Shown: positions 23,601-36,170 of the stretch, one piece after another
How positions within the stretch are numbered: the stretch's first letter is position 1
Layout of the letters: every line of letters begins with the position of its first letter
DNA from: Antedon mediterranea
Taxonomy: Eukaryota; Echinodermata; Crinoidea; Comatulida; Antedonidae
Direction: 5' to 3'
Assembly (NCBI RefSeq): GCF_964355755.1
Contig: NC_092673.1
Location: forward strand, 31,315,001 to 31,379,000
Length of the DNA: 64,000 bases
The notes under the pieces: generated by a model
The model's database searches: none
What the model was told of the DNA's origin: nothing
Seen by the model: only the letters and a program-made list of their open reading frames with translations
Program-made: the position numbers and the translations under genes

Positions 23601-26600
23601 CATTGATTCAGTATTTTTTTTATAATAAAGATGGTTACCATAATGTAAGCGTTCTTGTTTAGAAACTTCATAAATTTCTCCAAGCACCAGAAACAACACT
23701 TCAAACATTTGAGAAGATACTTCACAACATCGTTTTGTTGACCTACAAACAAAAAACATCACAGGTTATAGAGCTGCAAAAGATCTATAAAGAGTTGGGC
23801 ATGATCAGCATATCACTAGATGGAACCTGAAGTTTAAAATCAATTAAAGCGTGACAGGCTTTGATGTTCACATTTTAAAACTGTTTTCATATCATTTTTA
23901 ATCAACCTTTTTATTAGCTTATCGTATGCATGCAAAGTTTTAATTGGAAATATAAATTTGTTTCATACCTTTTAATTTCCGTTCAAGATATTCCAGGGAG
24001 ACTCTAATCATCTTAATGATGGCAATGATCAACGAACCAAAAGCAATCGATCCCAAATGATACCTGAATCATAGAAATGTTTTTATTATTGCAGCACCAA
24101 CAACTTTTTCCAAACTTTTTTCACTAACATATTGTACAATAACACTCGTGAAAAAAATCAAAGCAAAACAATTGCGTTACAAATTATTAGACAAGCAATT
24201 TTCTTTCTAACCTGATTGCTCGCCAGAAAGACGCCGTGACTGCAAATGTGGGCGTGTCCTTCTTATCAAACGTCCAATACCATGAGGCGAAGGCACCTGC
24301 AAGAGTCACCTGACACAGTGCTATGATGAAGTACATCAACCAGAAAAGACCAAACAGGTTGTAAGCCTGGAAGTAGTTTGTCTCTTCTGGCAGCTGGTAT
24401 GATTGGAACTCGCAGAAGATCTCGGTATCGTTGTACATGGTTAAATCCAACACAGTGTCTGTATCCTTAGTGTAGTCCTCCTAAGAGAACAAATTGAGAA
24501 TTTAAATCTTTACTACCTCATGTTGATATAAATTGATAGTAGTGATGAGGGTTTTGGGAATAGGGTAAAAATATTGGGGTGGGGTAAAAATAATTGGGTG
24601 GTGTAAAAAAAAGGTGGGGTAAAACTATGGGTTGGTAAAAAAAATGGGGGTGGAGAAAAACAAATTATTAGTTAAATTGCATTTAATTATTATTAAATTA
24701 TTACATAAATTAAAATAATAAACTTACATTACAATCACATTCAAAATCAGCTCTTGGTACTTCAAAGGCTTCAAAATTGAAAGCAGAGTCAGAGGGCGCC
24801 ACTTTGAGGCAATCTTGTACCCCCGAACTTGCAAGGAACCTAATAAACTTAAGGTATAACAACTAACAAATATCAATATCAACTCGATGTTAAAATGGAT
24901 ATACTTTAATAATATCAATAATCACAAAATTCATCATCACCATCATTATCGACGTAATCAGATCCATTGCCATATTTACAATCAATAGTGTATTAACATT
25001 TTTCACCCAATCATCCTTAAGCTATATATACACTATCAAACTAGTTTGACAAAAAAAGTATAATGTGCCCAAATATGGTAGTGATATGACATCATCATGT
25101 CTCCATATATGGGCACATCACATTTTTTTGTCACATAAAGTTTGATAGTGTAAACAGAGCTTTATATGGTCATCTCCCTTGTCATCACCTCACATTACCA
25201 ACCGCAGATTTTGAAAGTAAAAAGGATACAATGCAATAGATCCCCACACAAAGAACAGTATCACTTGTAAGATGAACGGTACGACAGGAAAGAAAAGCGT
25301 TGAAATTATAGACGCAACAGCTCTATAAATAAAGTATGAGTATATTTAATTGCATGCATAGTTTATGTATAGTTGGATCAGTTTTAGAGTAACATTTTTG
25401 CACCAATTATTCTAGTTTTAAATTTTTAAAATCAGTTAAAAATCCGTACTTGCTAGCCTCTTCTATCAGGTTAACAGCAATCCTAATTTGCTTGCATAGA
25501 CAAATGGTGATGAGTAGTAGTAAGGCAAAAATAACAGCCAAGGCGATACCTAGAAAGAACAGAAAAAGTATGAAATAAAAACATTTATTTTACTGAACAA
25601 GTAAGCTATCAGTGAACCAATAACACTAGTACCACTGAACCAGTTGGCTATCAGTGAGCCAGTAACACTAGTACCACTGGACCAGTTGGCTATCAGTGAG
25701 CCAGTAACACTAGTACCACTGAACCAGTTGGCTATCAGTGAACCAATAACACTAGTACCACTGAACCAGTTGGCTATCAGTGAGCCAGTAACACTAGTAC
25801 CACTGGACCAGTTGGCTTTCAGTGAAACAGTGAACCAGTAACACTGAACTAATGGGCTATCAGTGCACTAGTACCACTGAACTAGTGGGCTATCAGTGCA
25901 CTAGTACCACTGAACTAGTGGGCTATCAGTGCACTAGTACCACTGAACTAGTGGGCTATCAGTGAACCAGTAGAACCAGTGCAATAGTACCACTGAACCA
26001 GTGGGCTATCAGTGAACCAGTAACACTAGTACCTGGACCAGTAGACTATCAGTAAACCAGTACCACTGAACTAGTGGGCTATCAGTGCACTAGTACCACT
26101 GAACTAGTGGGCTATCAGTGAACCAGTAGAACCAGTACAATAGTACCACTGAACCAGTGGGCTATCAGTGAACCAGTAACACTAGTACCTGGACCAGTAG
26201 ACTATCAGTAAACCAGTACCACTGAACTAGTGGGCTATCAGTGCACTAGTACCACTGAACCAGTGGGCTATCAGTGAACCAGTAACACTAGTACCTGGAC
26301 CAGTAGACTATCAGTAAACCAGTACCACTGAACTAGTGGGCTATCAGTGCACTAGTACCACTGAACCAGTAGAACCAGTACAACAGTTGGACCAGTAAAC
26401 CAGTACCAATTGCACAAGTACAACAGTACCACCAAACCAGTATCACTGAACCACTATAAGTGAACCAGTACCAGTACTCGGTTCAGCCAGTGCAATACCA
26501 CTGATTAACTATCTCAATCATATGACATTGTCTTACCAAATGCAAACCAAGTATCCTTCAAATTGAGGTAGCTATCAAGGTCAGTCGTGAAGCCAATGTC

Positions 26601-29600
26601 GGCCAATGACTGCTCTGCAGCATTCTGCATATCATCAAGATCCTTGTACCGTGTCCAGCAGTAATAACAACCTTAAAGAAGGAGAGTTAATGGTTAAATC
26701 TAAAGCTAACCAGGGTTCGAACTAATGAACTGCATTTTCACCAGTCAATCAATCTTTAAATTTGTATTTACATTTTATTGAGTTATTTTTCTGAAGATTG
26801 TGAAATTAAAACCATTTGAACAACTGCTTTAATGAATAATGTGTGATTACAATGAGAAAACAATCTAAAAACAAAAACAACTATTATACATACCCCAAGC
26901 AGTGACTGCATGGAGTCCAATGATACCAAACAAAACCATCGGACCTGCTATGAATCTCATAAGGACAATATAAACAAATGACACCAACATAGCAGCAACC
27001 AATCCTCTGTGAACATAACGGATTTACATCAAATTTGACATCTTTAGAAATGGCTAGGCATATATACAGTAACTAGAGATACAGTAGGTAGGCCTTATAT
27101 GGAAAATGTACCGATTCATTAAGTACAACTCAGGCACTCGCATCGTCTGAAATTTCAAATTTTGGCACCACCATCCCTAATTTCCTAGCACAGATCACCG
27201 CATTTTTATTAATAATTATATTTAAAGCATCTTTGCCTCGTCTGGTTTTAACCACTTGCTACGGCCTTGCAGCTGATTTACTTGGTACCATGTGTGTATG
27301 ACAAATCTTCTTCTTTGATCTAATATAAGTTACATATTTATTGTACTTACAAGATAATTGCATACCAAACTGCATAGAAGTCGTCCAGAATCATGGTAGC
27401 AACATTTTGGAAATTTAGAAAAAATGCAACAGCGCTATATAAAAACAAATACAAACTTAGAATTAGAAATGAAACGACTTTTCTAAAAATGCCAATATAT
27501 ATATATATATGAAAGCATAAACCTTAATTTATTTTGCTGTTCGATAATAACAAAAATTCTTCTGAAGCTGTAATTTTGTGTTAGGAATTGAACATATGGA
27601 TTATATTTAGGCAATGAATATTGTTTAGGTCCAACTTATTTTTACATTTTTAATGACCAGGACCTACAAACAAAGTTTAAAGTAGAGTTCCAGAAAGTGG
27701 TTAGAAGTATATTTTTGTAATGTGCATGATGAAAACAAAATCTGCTTATTATTTTTCCTCCCATGTCCTGCTTACCAATAAAAAAAAATGTGTACTACTC
27801 TTATTCATATGCATCCAACAGCAAGCAACTTGTTAATTACAGGATGGATAAACTATTTTATAATTTATCGTGCTTATAAACAAAGTCTCATTTTAGGCTT
27901 AGGAAGTGAGTGAGTTACAACCATTTTTACTAATTCTAATCAATTATCAAAAAACATACTCTGATAAATTTTCAGCAAGCAATTCTAGATTGTAAGGCTC
28001 GTCACTGAATGGTACATTGAGTTCTGTGAGGCCGTTGTCTTGTAAGCTTTTAGTTATTTCTGCTGTAAAGTTGTCTTTTGCTGCTACAGCATCTATAACT
28101 CCTTCAACAAGATCAACCAGGAACTTAGGGATGCAGCGATCTAGATCTTTATGAGTAACGAAAAAAAAACACAAACATTAAATCTCCTAGGCAACCTGGC
28201 GATATCACTCCTGACAGGTGGATGAACATTTTGAGACACCAATAAAAGTAAGGATTTGTCTAAAAATTAATTATTTTTGAGATATCAAATTGAGCTATGA
28301 GCTCGACCATCTGTGTATTTCTGGCTCAGATAATGGATGGGGGTAAGGAAATGCACTTATTCTTTCCAAATATATTTTATGTTGTTTTCTAGTTAAAATA
28401 AACTCTAAATTGACTATTTATTGTACAAAATATTATGAATCATGTTCTTACATGGCTGGCTCTCTAGGTAATACGTTGGACAGTTTTCAGCTTCTAATAT
28501 ACCTTGCCACTAAATAAAAACAAGCAAAAATGGCATTATGGTGGGGCTTATAAAAAATACAGTAGAACTCTTCTTTTAGACACCCTTTTTAAGGAGACAC
28601 TTTCCAAGCAAAAATACAGGAGACAAGCTGATTAAGGGGACATTTTGTTGGGTCCCAAAGCTTGGTTCTCACTAGGACGCAATGCAAAGACACAACGCAA
28701 GGATGTAAGCACAACAATTTGACCAATCACAAGCGATGGATTATTCAAACTATCGCTTGTCATTGGTCAACTCGCTTGCATTGGGTCTGCATCCTTACGT
28801 TGCCTTTATAATGAGAACTTAGCTTAAAGGTGTCCCCTTAATAGGAGTCTGTATATAATTTTTTTAAATAAATATAAACAGTTGATACTGATGATGATAT
28901 TTAAATTACAATAGAATTATACATACATAAGAAGGATCTGTGCTGGAAACAATCGGAGTAAAGCCATAGTCACAATACGTGGAATCAAATTCCGATCCGG
29001 TTGGTAAGCTCACTCCTACAGTTGCACTAAATACTTGAGTATAAAATGTGTTAGTTTCAGTTGGGCATTCAGACACACATATCTGCAAAAAGAACATATA
29101 CATTAATAAACCATTATAATAATAACAACTATTATATAGCGTCTATAATAATAACAACTATTATATAGCGTCTATAAACAAATAATCGTTCTCATAACTA
29201 AACAACAAGTGAGATACAATTTTAAATAAAAGCTTGTTCAAATAAATGGGTTTAAAACAGGATTTAAAAATGTTTAATGAGCTACACTGTGTAATATCAC
29301 TTGGAAGTCTGTTCCACAATGCAGGCCCATGAATTGTGAAATTTCTTTCACAATACGATTTCATTCGACAGAGAGGAATGACAAGTTTTAGATTGTGCTC
29401 ATATGACAGAGAGCGCAATGACACTCCAAATACTAAAAGGGCATAGGATGGGCTGGGCATGAAGATGAGTGTTGGAACTGAAGTATGGGAAATTGGGGCA
29501 GATACTATACCCAAATGTTTTTTTTTTTTACATGCTACCTTGTTGTCTTATGGTCCCTTGTTTTTAAACTGTTAAAACTATTTTTAAAAAGGTGCATTTT

Positions 29601-31366
29601 TTGTAGAATAAAAAAATTAAATACTCACCTGTTTGGTTGGACAAGATAACTGAAAGCTGGTGAAAGTTGCCGAACATTTTAACAGATCAAAAAAGAACAA
29701 GTACGGTTTGTCTCTAAAATAAATTAATGTATGAAAACTCAAAAGTTTCTTTGTTGGTGTTCATGCTGGGAGAGGGGAAGTGGCATACTGGTTTCATGTA
29801 CAAATAAAAACCATATAAAAGGCAGAACATTGAATTTTTAAAACCTGCGGTCCTATTTTGTAAAATCCTAGATCTGCCATTTGACATATTCAATTGGAGT
29901 ATTTCGACAGTGACATGTTCAAACTGTAAAGCTATAGCTGTCTACACTATTCAGACTAGACAAAAAAAAGTGTGATGTGCGCAAATATGGAAGTCATCAT
30001 CATGTCCATATATGGGCCCATTTTTGATAACATAAAGTTTGATAGTGTAGACAGAGCTTTAGAAATGCCAAACTTACTTTACTGCAGGAGTGATTCCACA
30101 TATTTGTCCTTTGTAGTCAGTTGGATAAACCAACTTTCTGGGGTCTCCATTTATCCAGGCTACAAAAAAGACAAACAATTAATTTCAACTTTATCATTTA
30201 AAGATGTATATTTTCCCCCTGAAAAAATAATTCTTGAACAATTTTGTTGTTGAATGTCACTACTTTGACCAAAAATTGGATCAAAAAGAAAATGTATTTA
30301 CCAAAAAAACTGTAATTTAAAGGAAAAAATATTTTGTCATTTTATAAGTAAAAACATATAATTTCCCATTCCATACTCCCAAATCCATATTTGGGCATCA
30401 CCAACTCTACACTTTTCATTTTGCCTATTTTTAAACAAAATTCATTTTAAGATGGAACTCACCATAACCACCAACAATAAACATTCCAATTACAAATGCG
30501 ATAAAAATAACGCAACAAATGACATCAGTGCAGCCCCTGAAATGAAAGAAATATAAAATATATATTACTATGAAACACATATGTAAATTATGATATATGT
30601 AAATTAGTATACCCACCTGTTGTGAATTGGTCCATGAAAGGATGGGTCATATTTCTCAGGTTCTCCTGAAATTGAATAAAAATCTGAATTAGGAAATAAT
30701 AGGAAAGAGTAAACACAGTATAAAAAGACTATAAACAGTTAATAGAAAGCACAAGAAATAAGTGATAACAATAAATTAATTGGGATTACGGACTTGGATA
30801 TTACATTGATTTAATAACCAGGATATACTTAGTACATTTTACTTACTTTCAAAATAAAACTATTGTTATTTAAGTATTTTTATATAGTTTATTTTATATC
30901 ATTGTTGTTACTTTGGGAGTACGGAACCTGAACTCTTGTTATAGTGATTAGGTTCACTTTTAGGTTCCTGTCCACTCCCTTAGTTTCTGTGTTTTTGTTT
31001 GTTTGTAACTGGTTTTTGGCAATAAATAATAATAATAATATTACATTGACAATATAGGCCTAAAAATAGAACTATAACATTCTATTCTTTGCCTCGTAAA
31101 ACGCTGGCAGTACTAGGCAGTATGTGTAATATATTCGTTTTGTTATGACCTTAAACTTATAAAATGAAACCAACTGTGCATTAACAGTATATGCACAGGT
31201 ACCTCCCTGATATGCAGTACGTTCCCTACTTTATTAGGTATAAGGAAATACAAAATTAATCTTTCTTACAACAAAATAACAACCATACCATACCATAATT
31301 TTTATCAGAAACAAACTCAACTTCTGACCCTTCATCGTCACTTTCATTGTCCTTACTTTTCCCCAT
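20652..31366 (-). CDS. Choline transporter-like protein (SLC44A family), gene A, 768 aa
   Basis: A multipass membrane transporter of the CTL/SLC44A family, closest in layout to the vertebrate SLC44A2/4/5 group. Known members move choline or related amines across plasma or mitochondrial membranes; the substrate here is inferred. Exons: 31366-31294, 30665-30617, 30536-30463, 30159-30078, 29713-29629, 29082-28927, 28509-28452, 28146-27960, 27434-27351, 27006-26894, 26671-26537, 25549-25450, 25322-25230, 24839-24728, 24480-24212, 24063-23969, 23742-23639, 23223-23150, 22328-22163, 22009-21925, 20764-20652. All are GT-AG and total 2307 nt. Features: acidic cytosolic N terminus; [13 protein letters not shown] before TM1 (about 43-65); Cys-rich extracellular loop (about 70-255) with [16 protein letters not shown]; further TM segments about 285-320, 366-388, 403-430, 507-533, 560-580, 658-690 and 700-730; family signature [13 protein letters not shown] (about 524-536); [12 protein letters not shown] and a Lys-rich C terminus. 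Human CTL2 is about 706 aa; the excess lies mostly in the first loop. Confidence 0.93.
20899..21693. mobile_element. hAT-like element with tandem-motif inverted ends, copy 2 (empty-site copy)
   Basis: A shorter relative of the element at 17151-18982, inside the last intron of gene A. The left end has repeated tcaagtcggcccc and tcaactcggcc motifs; the right end has tttggccgagacggtttagg. ATTTATCT flanks both sides (20891-20898 and 21694-21701), an 8-bp target duplication. It lacks the nested insertion of copy 1 and so preserves the empty site. Non-coding. Confidence 0.8.
22480..22790 (-). repeat. tRNA-derived SINE, family 1 copy
   Basis: Read on the minus strand, the head is tRNA-like (GTGGCCGAGCGGTTAAGACA, a Leu/Ser-type A-box) with a B-box GGGGTTCGAGGCTC. 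A conserved body follows (tggttctggtggtagaacga, ggtccagtgtacacatct, gtgcactttaaagaacctag) and the end is cccagtataaag. It sits in intron 18 of gene A. The same body occurs at 37432-37750 (plus strand) and 62200-62360 (minus strand). Confidence 0.75.
25018..25165. mobile_element. AAGCTCTGTC MITE, copy 1 (gene A intron 13)
   Basis: Non-coding element of about 145 bp. The ends read 'tacactatcaaactagtttg' and 'tttgatagtgtaaacagagc'. The inner arms (gtgcccaaatatggtagtga and catgtccatatatgggcaca) also pair. Member of a family with at least eight copies in the window (other copies at 29935, 31978, 34939, 43098, 53410, 54193 and 59987). Confidence 0.75.
25606..26500. repeat. Minisatellite in gene A intron 11
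   Basis: A long array of 42-bp (accagttggctatcagtgag then ccagtaacactagtaccactgg) and 33-bp (actagtgggctatcagtgca then ctagtaccactga) variants, becoming irregular towards 26500. It fills most of the intron between exons 12 and 11. The matching intron of gene B has a weaker array of similar 'accagtaccactg' units at 44100-44410. Confidence 0.9.
28560..28851. mobile_element. Pogo/Tigger-like MITE with a nested second MITE (gene A intron 6)
   Basis: The left end CAGTAGAACTCTTCTTTTAG follows TA; the right end (aggtgtccccttaataggag then tctg) is followed by TA. Its complement CAGACTCCTATTAAGG is a degenerate version of the left end. Within it, 28658-28826 is a separate palindromic MITE of the 'gcgttgcgt' family: aagcttggttctcactagga to ataatgagaacttagctt, with gaccaatcacaagcgatgg and cgcttgtcattggtcaa as inner arms. 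Confidence 0.65.
29120..29514 (-). mobile_element. LINE 3' end fragment (gene A intron 5)
   Basis: The minus strand encodes the C-terminal end of a CR1/jockey-type reverse transcriptase ([41 protein letters not shown]). The GPALWNRLP motif matches the equivalent segment of the LINE at 2031-4297 but the sequence is otherwise quite different, so it is another family. It is followed by two direct copies of aataataacaactattatat + agcgtctat at about 29120-29175, perhaps its 3' tail. Confidence 0.7.
29935..30062. mobile_element. AAGCTCTGTC MITE, copy 2 (gene A intron 4)
   Basis: Ends 'agctgtctacactattcaga' and 'agtttgatagtgtagacaga'. Inner arms gtgcgcaaatatgg and ccatatatgggccc. The right end stops about 16 bp before exon 4 of gene A, close to its splice donor. 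Confidence 0.7.
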
Positions 31367-31977
31367 TTTATAACTTTTGACAGATACACCCTGGCACTAT
31401 TTAATACGTACAGCACAAAATGATGCAAATAAACACAATTACTTAATTCTATGATTACTGTACCATGACCAACAGGATAAAATGCTTTTGTATGTTTGGT
31501 TTTGCTCTGTCAAGCACATAGTGATCAACCTTTAGTTTTTCATATCACAATAACAATGGACTGCAAGGTTTTTAGAAATACCTCACTGATAATCCATTCT
31601 TTATATTCACTACAGGTTGCTAATTCATTCTCTAGAATTAAAACAGGCAGATAAATTCGCTATTGTAAATTACTGGCATAACTTACTATTTCTCTATGTT
31701 ATAGCCCCAGTGTCATAGTTACCATGGACCTATAAATTGGTCTATGGTAATACTATTTGTACATGAAAGCAGTCAGGATTTACTGGGGTTTGGTTTTCAA
31801 TAGTAATAAGCTAGGCTAAGTTAGGCCTATTTACCATCGCTTTTACTGGTACTTTATAGTTTTAAAAGAGCACCATAAAAAACGGAAGGGGAGGGATCTT
31901 GTACAACTCCCAAACCTCCACTGGAAGAGAATTTCTACTATGATTAATTCTCTATAATGAAGCAGGCTCATTACCCT

Positions 31978-32126
31978 GTAAAGCTCTGTCCACACTATCA
32001 AACTTTATGTGACAAAAAAAGTGTGATGCACCCATATATGGACATGATGACATCATATAATTACCATATTTGGGCACATCACACTTTTTTTGTCAAATTA
32101 GTTTGAGTGAAGACACAGCTTTAGAA
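31978..32126. mobile_element. AAGCTCTGTC MITE, copy 3
   Basis: Left end 'aaagctctgtccacactatc', right end 'gtttgagtgaagacacagct'. Inner arms cccatatatggacatgatga and accatatttgggcacatcac. It lies about 600 bp upstream of the gene A start codon. Confidence 0.75.
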
Positions 32127-33305
32127 TCAAATGTCCACAAATGAAAATAAAACACACATATTCTTAAAGTCGAACAAAAACAAAGATGATATAATGATCA
32201 TAATGTAATTTGCATTGTCTGATTTTATAATTCAATTATAAAGTAATTACTGATTTTCAAAATCAAGATATAGTCAGGTCAAACATTTTTTTGAAGAAAC
32301 TTCCTAAATTCAAAACAAATTGTAATTAATTCAAACAGATGTAATAACAGAAGTAATAACTATAAAATCTTCTATACAATTTTTTCTTCTTATTCATCTA
32401 ACAAAATAGAAAGAATTGTATTTATAACTGTATTTATCATAATAAAAACAACTGTTTAGGAAACTATCTTACTATTATTAAACATGAAAGCACACTGCCA
32501 ATCACATGATTAATATTAATTAATAATACCTTCTGCAGAACAGAATTTAACAAGTTAATAAAAACAGCATTATTAATTAATACAATTAAATATGTCCCAA
32601 TGTATTGTAAATATAAAACCTATAGTGATATTGTAAAATAAAAACATAATTATTAAAGATGTACTGTCCCCCATTAACAATGAAGATCATTAAAATTAGA
32701 CTTTGAATAGGCCATTTTGTAGTTATAATCACCTCCATAGAAAAAAAATGACAAAATAAACAGTTAAATTCAACAAAAAATTAATTGTTTGCTTTAAATT
32801 ACAGTTGTTCAGGTAAATAATTTTTTTCTACCAATTTTTGGTTAAAGTGAACTATTATGTGACATTAAAATGGCATATTTAACACAAAAATAAAAAAAAA
32901 TTCAGGGGGACAATATATCTATAAACATAAAGCCAATACCCAGGATTGTTACAGGAGGTGCTGTTTTGAATGAATTAACATGACTTAACTAGGTCATAGG
33001 TCATCAAAAATTCTCCCTATTGCCAAAACGTATAGCTATTGTTATCAGGTGCAATATATGGAACAAGGTGTATTATATTCGATATTCGTAAAATAAATAG
33101 TTCAATATAAATTGTTTATTATATAATATTACAAGTGAAGTACATACGAAACAATACAAATCTTTGATTTTAAGGAAGCTATTAAAATATATATTAACAT
33201 TTAATAACATTTATACTTAAAAAGTGTGCAAAAAGTATACAAATATCAAAACAGATATATATATATATATATATATATAAACAAATCAGGCACAGAACAT
33301 TAATT

Positions 33306-33800
33306 CTAAACCGCCCGGTGATACACTGAAATTTAATTAATTAATTTGAAAATATATATATATATATATAATTTTCAGTGTATCACCAGGCGGTTTGGAA
33401 TTTATTTCTATGCCTGTTGTGTTTATATATATATAAAAGTATCTCTCGAGATCCCGCTTAGTGACTAAATATACTGAATTATAAATGAGGGCGTATCAAT
33501 TTGATCTCTGGTGCGCGTGCGTACAACTGAGGACTAGTTGTGTTCCAACCGTACCACGCCAAGAATGTTAAAGGGTCGTTATCCGATCGAGTTAAAGAAC
33601 AATACCATGAAAGCCCCAGTGGTCTAATGGTTAGGGCAACTGCATATCAAGCAGACGGTCCGAGTTCGAGTCTCGGTTGGGGCGACTTTTTCTCATTCTC
33701 ACAGATTTCCTCATCTTTATCGTTTCAAAAATTAATTAAATAATTTTCAGTGTATCACCGGGCAGTTTGGAATTTATTTCTATGCCTGTTGTGTTTATAT
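33306..33800. repeat. Inverted and direct repeats around AT microsatellites
   Basis: The string gtgatacactgaaat (33318) faces its complement attttcagtgtatcacc (33372), with 'accgcccgg' and 'aggcggttt' extending the palindrome. The right arm is then repeated directly: aatttatttctatgcctgtt occurs at about 33403 and again at 33775, each followed by gtgtttatatatata. The DNA between the direct copies holds the tRNA-like sequence at 33613-33684. Confidence 0.7.
33613..33684 (+). tRNA. tRNA-like sequence, anticodon ATC (probable tRNA-derived repeat)
   Basis: The 72 nt fold as a full cloverleaf. The acceptor stem GCCCCAG pairs with TTGGGGC (one G-T). The D-arm is GTCT...GGGC. The anticodon stem ACTGC/GCAGA has one mismatched end pair and the loop is ATATCAA. 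The T-arm CCGAG/CTCGG has loop TTCGAGT. Both internal promoter boxes are good (TGGTCTAATGG and GTTCGAGTC). The anticodon at the normal position is ATC (Asp codon GAT), which animals do not use for a standard tRNA, and the sequence is embedded in repeat DNA. It is more likely a SINE head or pseudo-tRNA than a working gene. A T-run follows. Confidence 0.5.
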
Positions 33801-33829
33801 ATATATATTATATATATATATTATATATA

Positions 33830-34000
33830 TGACATTATCTAAATTCCTTCACTTGCACTGACGAAGGGCTAGTGTTGCCCGAAAGCTCTGCTAACTTTTC
33901 TGGCTGTTTACTTTATCGTTTTGATTTAGCTTTTCGCTTTTTATTTTTGTATCTCCATTGAGATCCAGCCACTGATACCCACAGCATTGTCATTTTTTTC
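33830..34000 (+). repeat. Repeat end with GGGC/GCCC hairpin (Penelope-like 3' end?)
   Basis: The block includes ctgacga, then agggc, a 7-nt loop, gccc, then gaaagc (33858-33886), and later ctccattgagatccagcc. Such hairpins followed by GAAA occur at the ends of some Penelope-like and other retroelements. This is a resemblance only; no reverse transcriptase is present nearby. Confidence 0.3.
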
Positions 34001-34938
34001 AGTAATTTGCCTTTGGATTTATATATATATATATATTTACAAATAGTGAATATTTGCTCAATTTCAATAAATATAAAGGTTAAACAAGAATATATTGCAA
34101 AGTAAATACTAGTTATTAAAAATAAAGAATATTAAAATAAAGACATAGCTAAGATAAACAGTATAAAAATATATTATATTTTCAACCTCAAGTTTGGAAA
34201 AATATGAACACGTCAAAAACAATTTTGTAAAAATTCAGCTAAATATAAATTGATTCACAAAAACTATAATATTCAAAAAGCAACATTAGCCAAGTCAGGT
34301 TTTAAGTTTCCCTTCAATTAAAGACCAGTTTATTTGTAAAAAAAAAGAATTATGATTGCCCTTCATGTATGAAGCACCTTGTACCAAAATATCTATTTTT
34401 TACCGATAATAATTGCCGTCTAGAATCTAGATTACCTCTTAAGTCATTCATAAAAAAATTGGAAGGTTTTCATGTACTGGCTTGATCATGACGACGCCTT
34501 AACTCTAATTCTAACTATACAAAAAACCACTTACTTTACAACCAAGGTCCCAAAATGGTCTTTATTTTATAATAATGTGCCTATATCAACTTTTCTACAA
34601 AAGTCAAAATCAATTTTCAAAAATTTACAAATCAATTCAATTATTATAAAGCATTGCATTGTATCAAATGTTATATTTACAACTACGGTGCAAGGTAAAA
34701 TCACAAATATTTTTTTTTCTAAATTTATTTTTAATTCTACACTTAACCCAGCACCAACCTCTAAGTACTGTACTGTTCAAAAGATTTCTCACCCACTGAA
34801 CAAAATGTGTAAAGTAAACTATCTATCATCAAAATGTGAAATGTGTACTTCAGACTAAAAATAAGTATTAGTTTGTGTTGTTCTTCAAATCCAATCAATA
34901 AAACAGATTCATGCCTATCCTACAATGTTTCTTATTAA

Positions 34939-35037
34939 GCTCCGTCTACACTATCAAACTTTATGTGACAACAAATTTTGATATATATACATATTTGGGC
35001 ACATCAAATTAGTTTGTTAGTGTAGACAGAGCTTTAG
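34939..35037. mobile_element. AAGCTCTGTC MITE, copy 4 (shortened)
   Basis: Left end 'aagctccgtctacactatca', right end 'gttagtgtagacagagcttt'. About 99 bp, missing most of the inner arm. Confidence 0.7.
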
Positions 35038-35439
35038 GTACATGAAGACATCTGACCAAACCAAAAATTGCAATTTAGTATACAATAATTACTGTATATA
35101 ATTACCAAAAACTTTTTGATTTTTTCATGGATCAATTTTTTGGAGTACAAATTCACAAATTTCTGAACATTGTTAGTTATCCTTCACCTCAAAATGATGA
35201 ATTCTTTGGAATATTTCTGCACTCATAATAATTATGTAAACATAAACTGAACTAGAATTTAATTCGTCACATTGACGAATTATAGGTGATAATTTTTATC
35301 ATTTTAATGAAATTAACATTTTTTAAACATGCATGTACGTTAACATATGATCGTTAAAAGTTGATGTACGCCATCCTATGACATGATGCATATACACTTA
35401 TAGTGCTGAGTTCTACCTATTATGTGTCATACAATATGT

Positions 35440-36170
35440 ACAGTATATACTGTATATCTATATACAGTGTAGCATAGGTGAAATTACGGGACTCATATCG
35501 TGTTCTAATTTTTTGGTATGATGGAATTTTCAAAATAAACTCGAAGATGACAATTTAGAAAGATAATGAATTGAGCAAATAAATATAAGGATTGCAAGAA
35601 AATTTGACACGTAGAAGCGCAATGCGCGGTCTTTGAAATTTGTATAACTTTGACTAAAGAAATTTAAAAACTACTTTTTAACTTCAACTGGCCATATGAT
35701 AAAATCACAACATCCGATAGGCTTAATTTTAATATGAATTCATATCTACATTTCATCAGCTTTCATAATAAGTTATAATCTTCAAGGTCACCTTTAATTC
35801 TGAAGAGCTATAAGATATTCAAATGTATGGTGTAGCTGAAATTACACGACCTAGGTTATTCAAGTTTTTACGCGTGATGACGTCATCAAAATAAAAATGT
35901 TGACAACTCATTAGAAGAATAATTAATTGAGCAAGCACATACTAAAAGTTGTGCGAAAATCGGGCTCAAATAACGGAGATGCGCTCTATTGAATGTGATA
36001 ACCCACACAAAAAGATAAAAATTCCTAATTTTTAAATTCAAGTGGCCATTTGATGACGTCATACCATTTTGTACGTCTAATGTGTATATACATTTGTATC
36101 TACAACTGATTGGCTTCCATAATAAGGTAAAAAAATTGGGGGTCATCTGCCATTCTGAAGAGTTATATTC
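35440..36170. repeat. Degenerate tandem repeat, unit about 350 bp
   Basis: Two diverged units run in tandem. Shared ordered motifs: tgaaattac..gac, tcaaaataaa, aattgagca, tgcgcggtctttgaaattt versus ggagatgcgctctattgaat, a line 'ttcaactggccatatgat' versus ttcaagtggccatttgat, then gctttcataataag versus ggcttccataataag, and ttctgaagag. A further partial unit with 'gcgcaa' strings seems to follow to about 36640. Confidence 0.6.

Noticed and set aside
34472-34858. 128-aa open frame on the plus strand
   Set aside because: AT-rich composition (Ile, Lys, Thr, Asn runs), no motif, no splice context, in an intergenic repeat-rich region; most likely chance.
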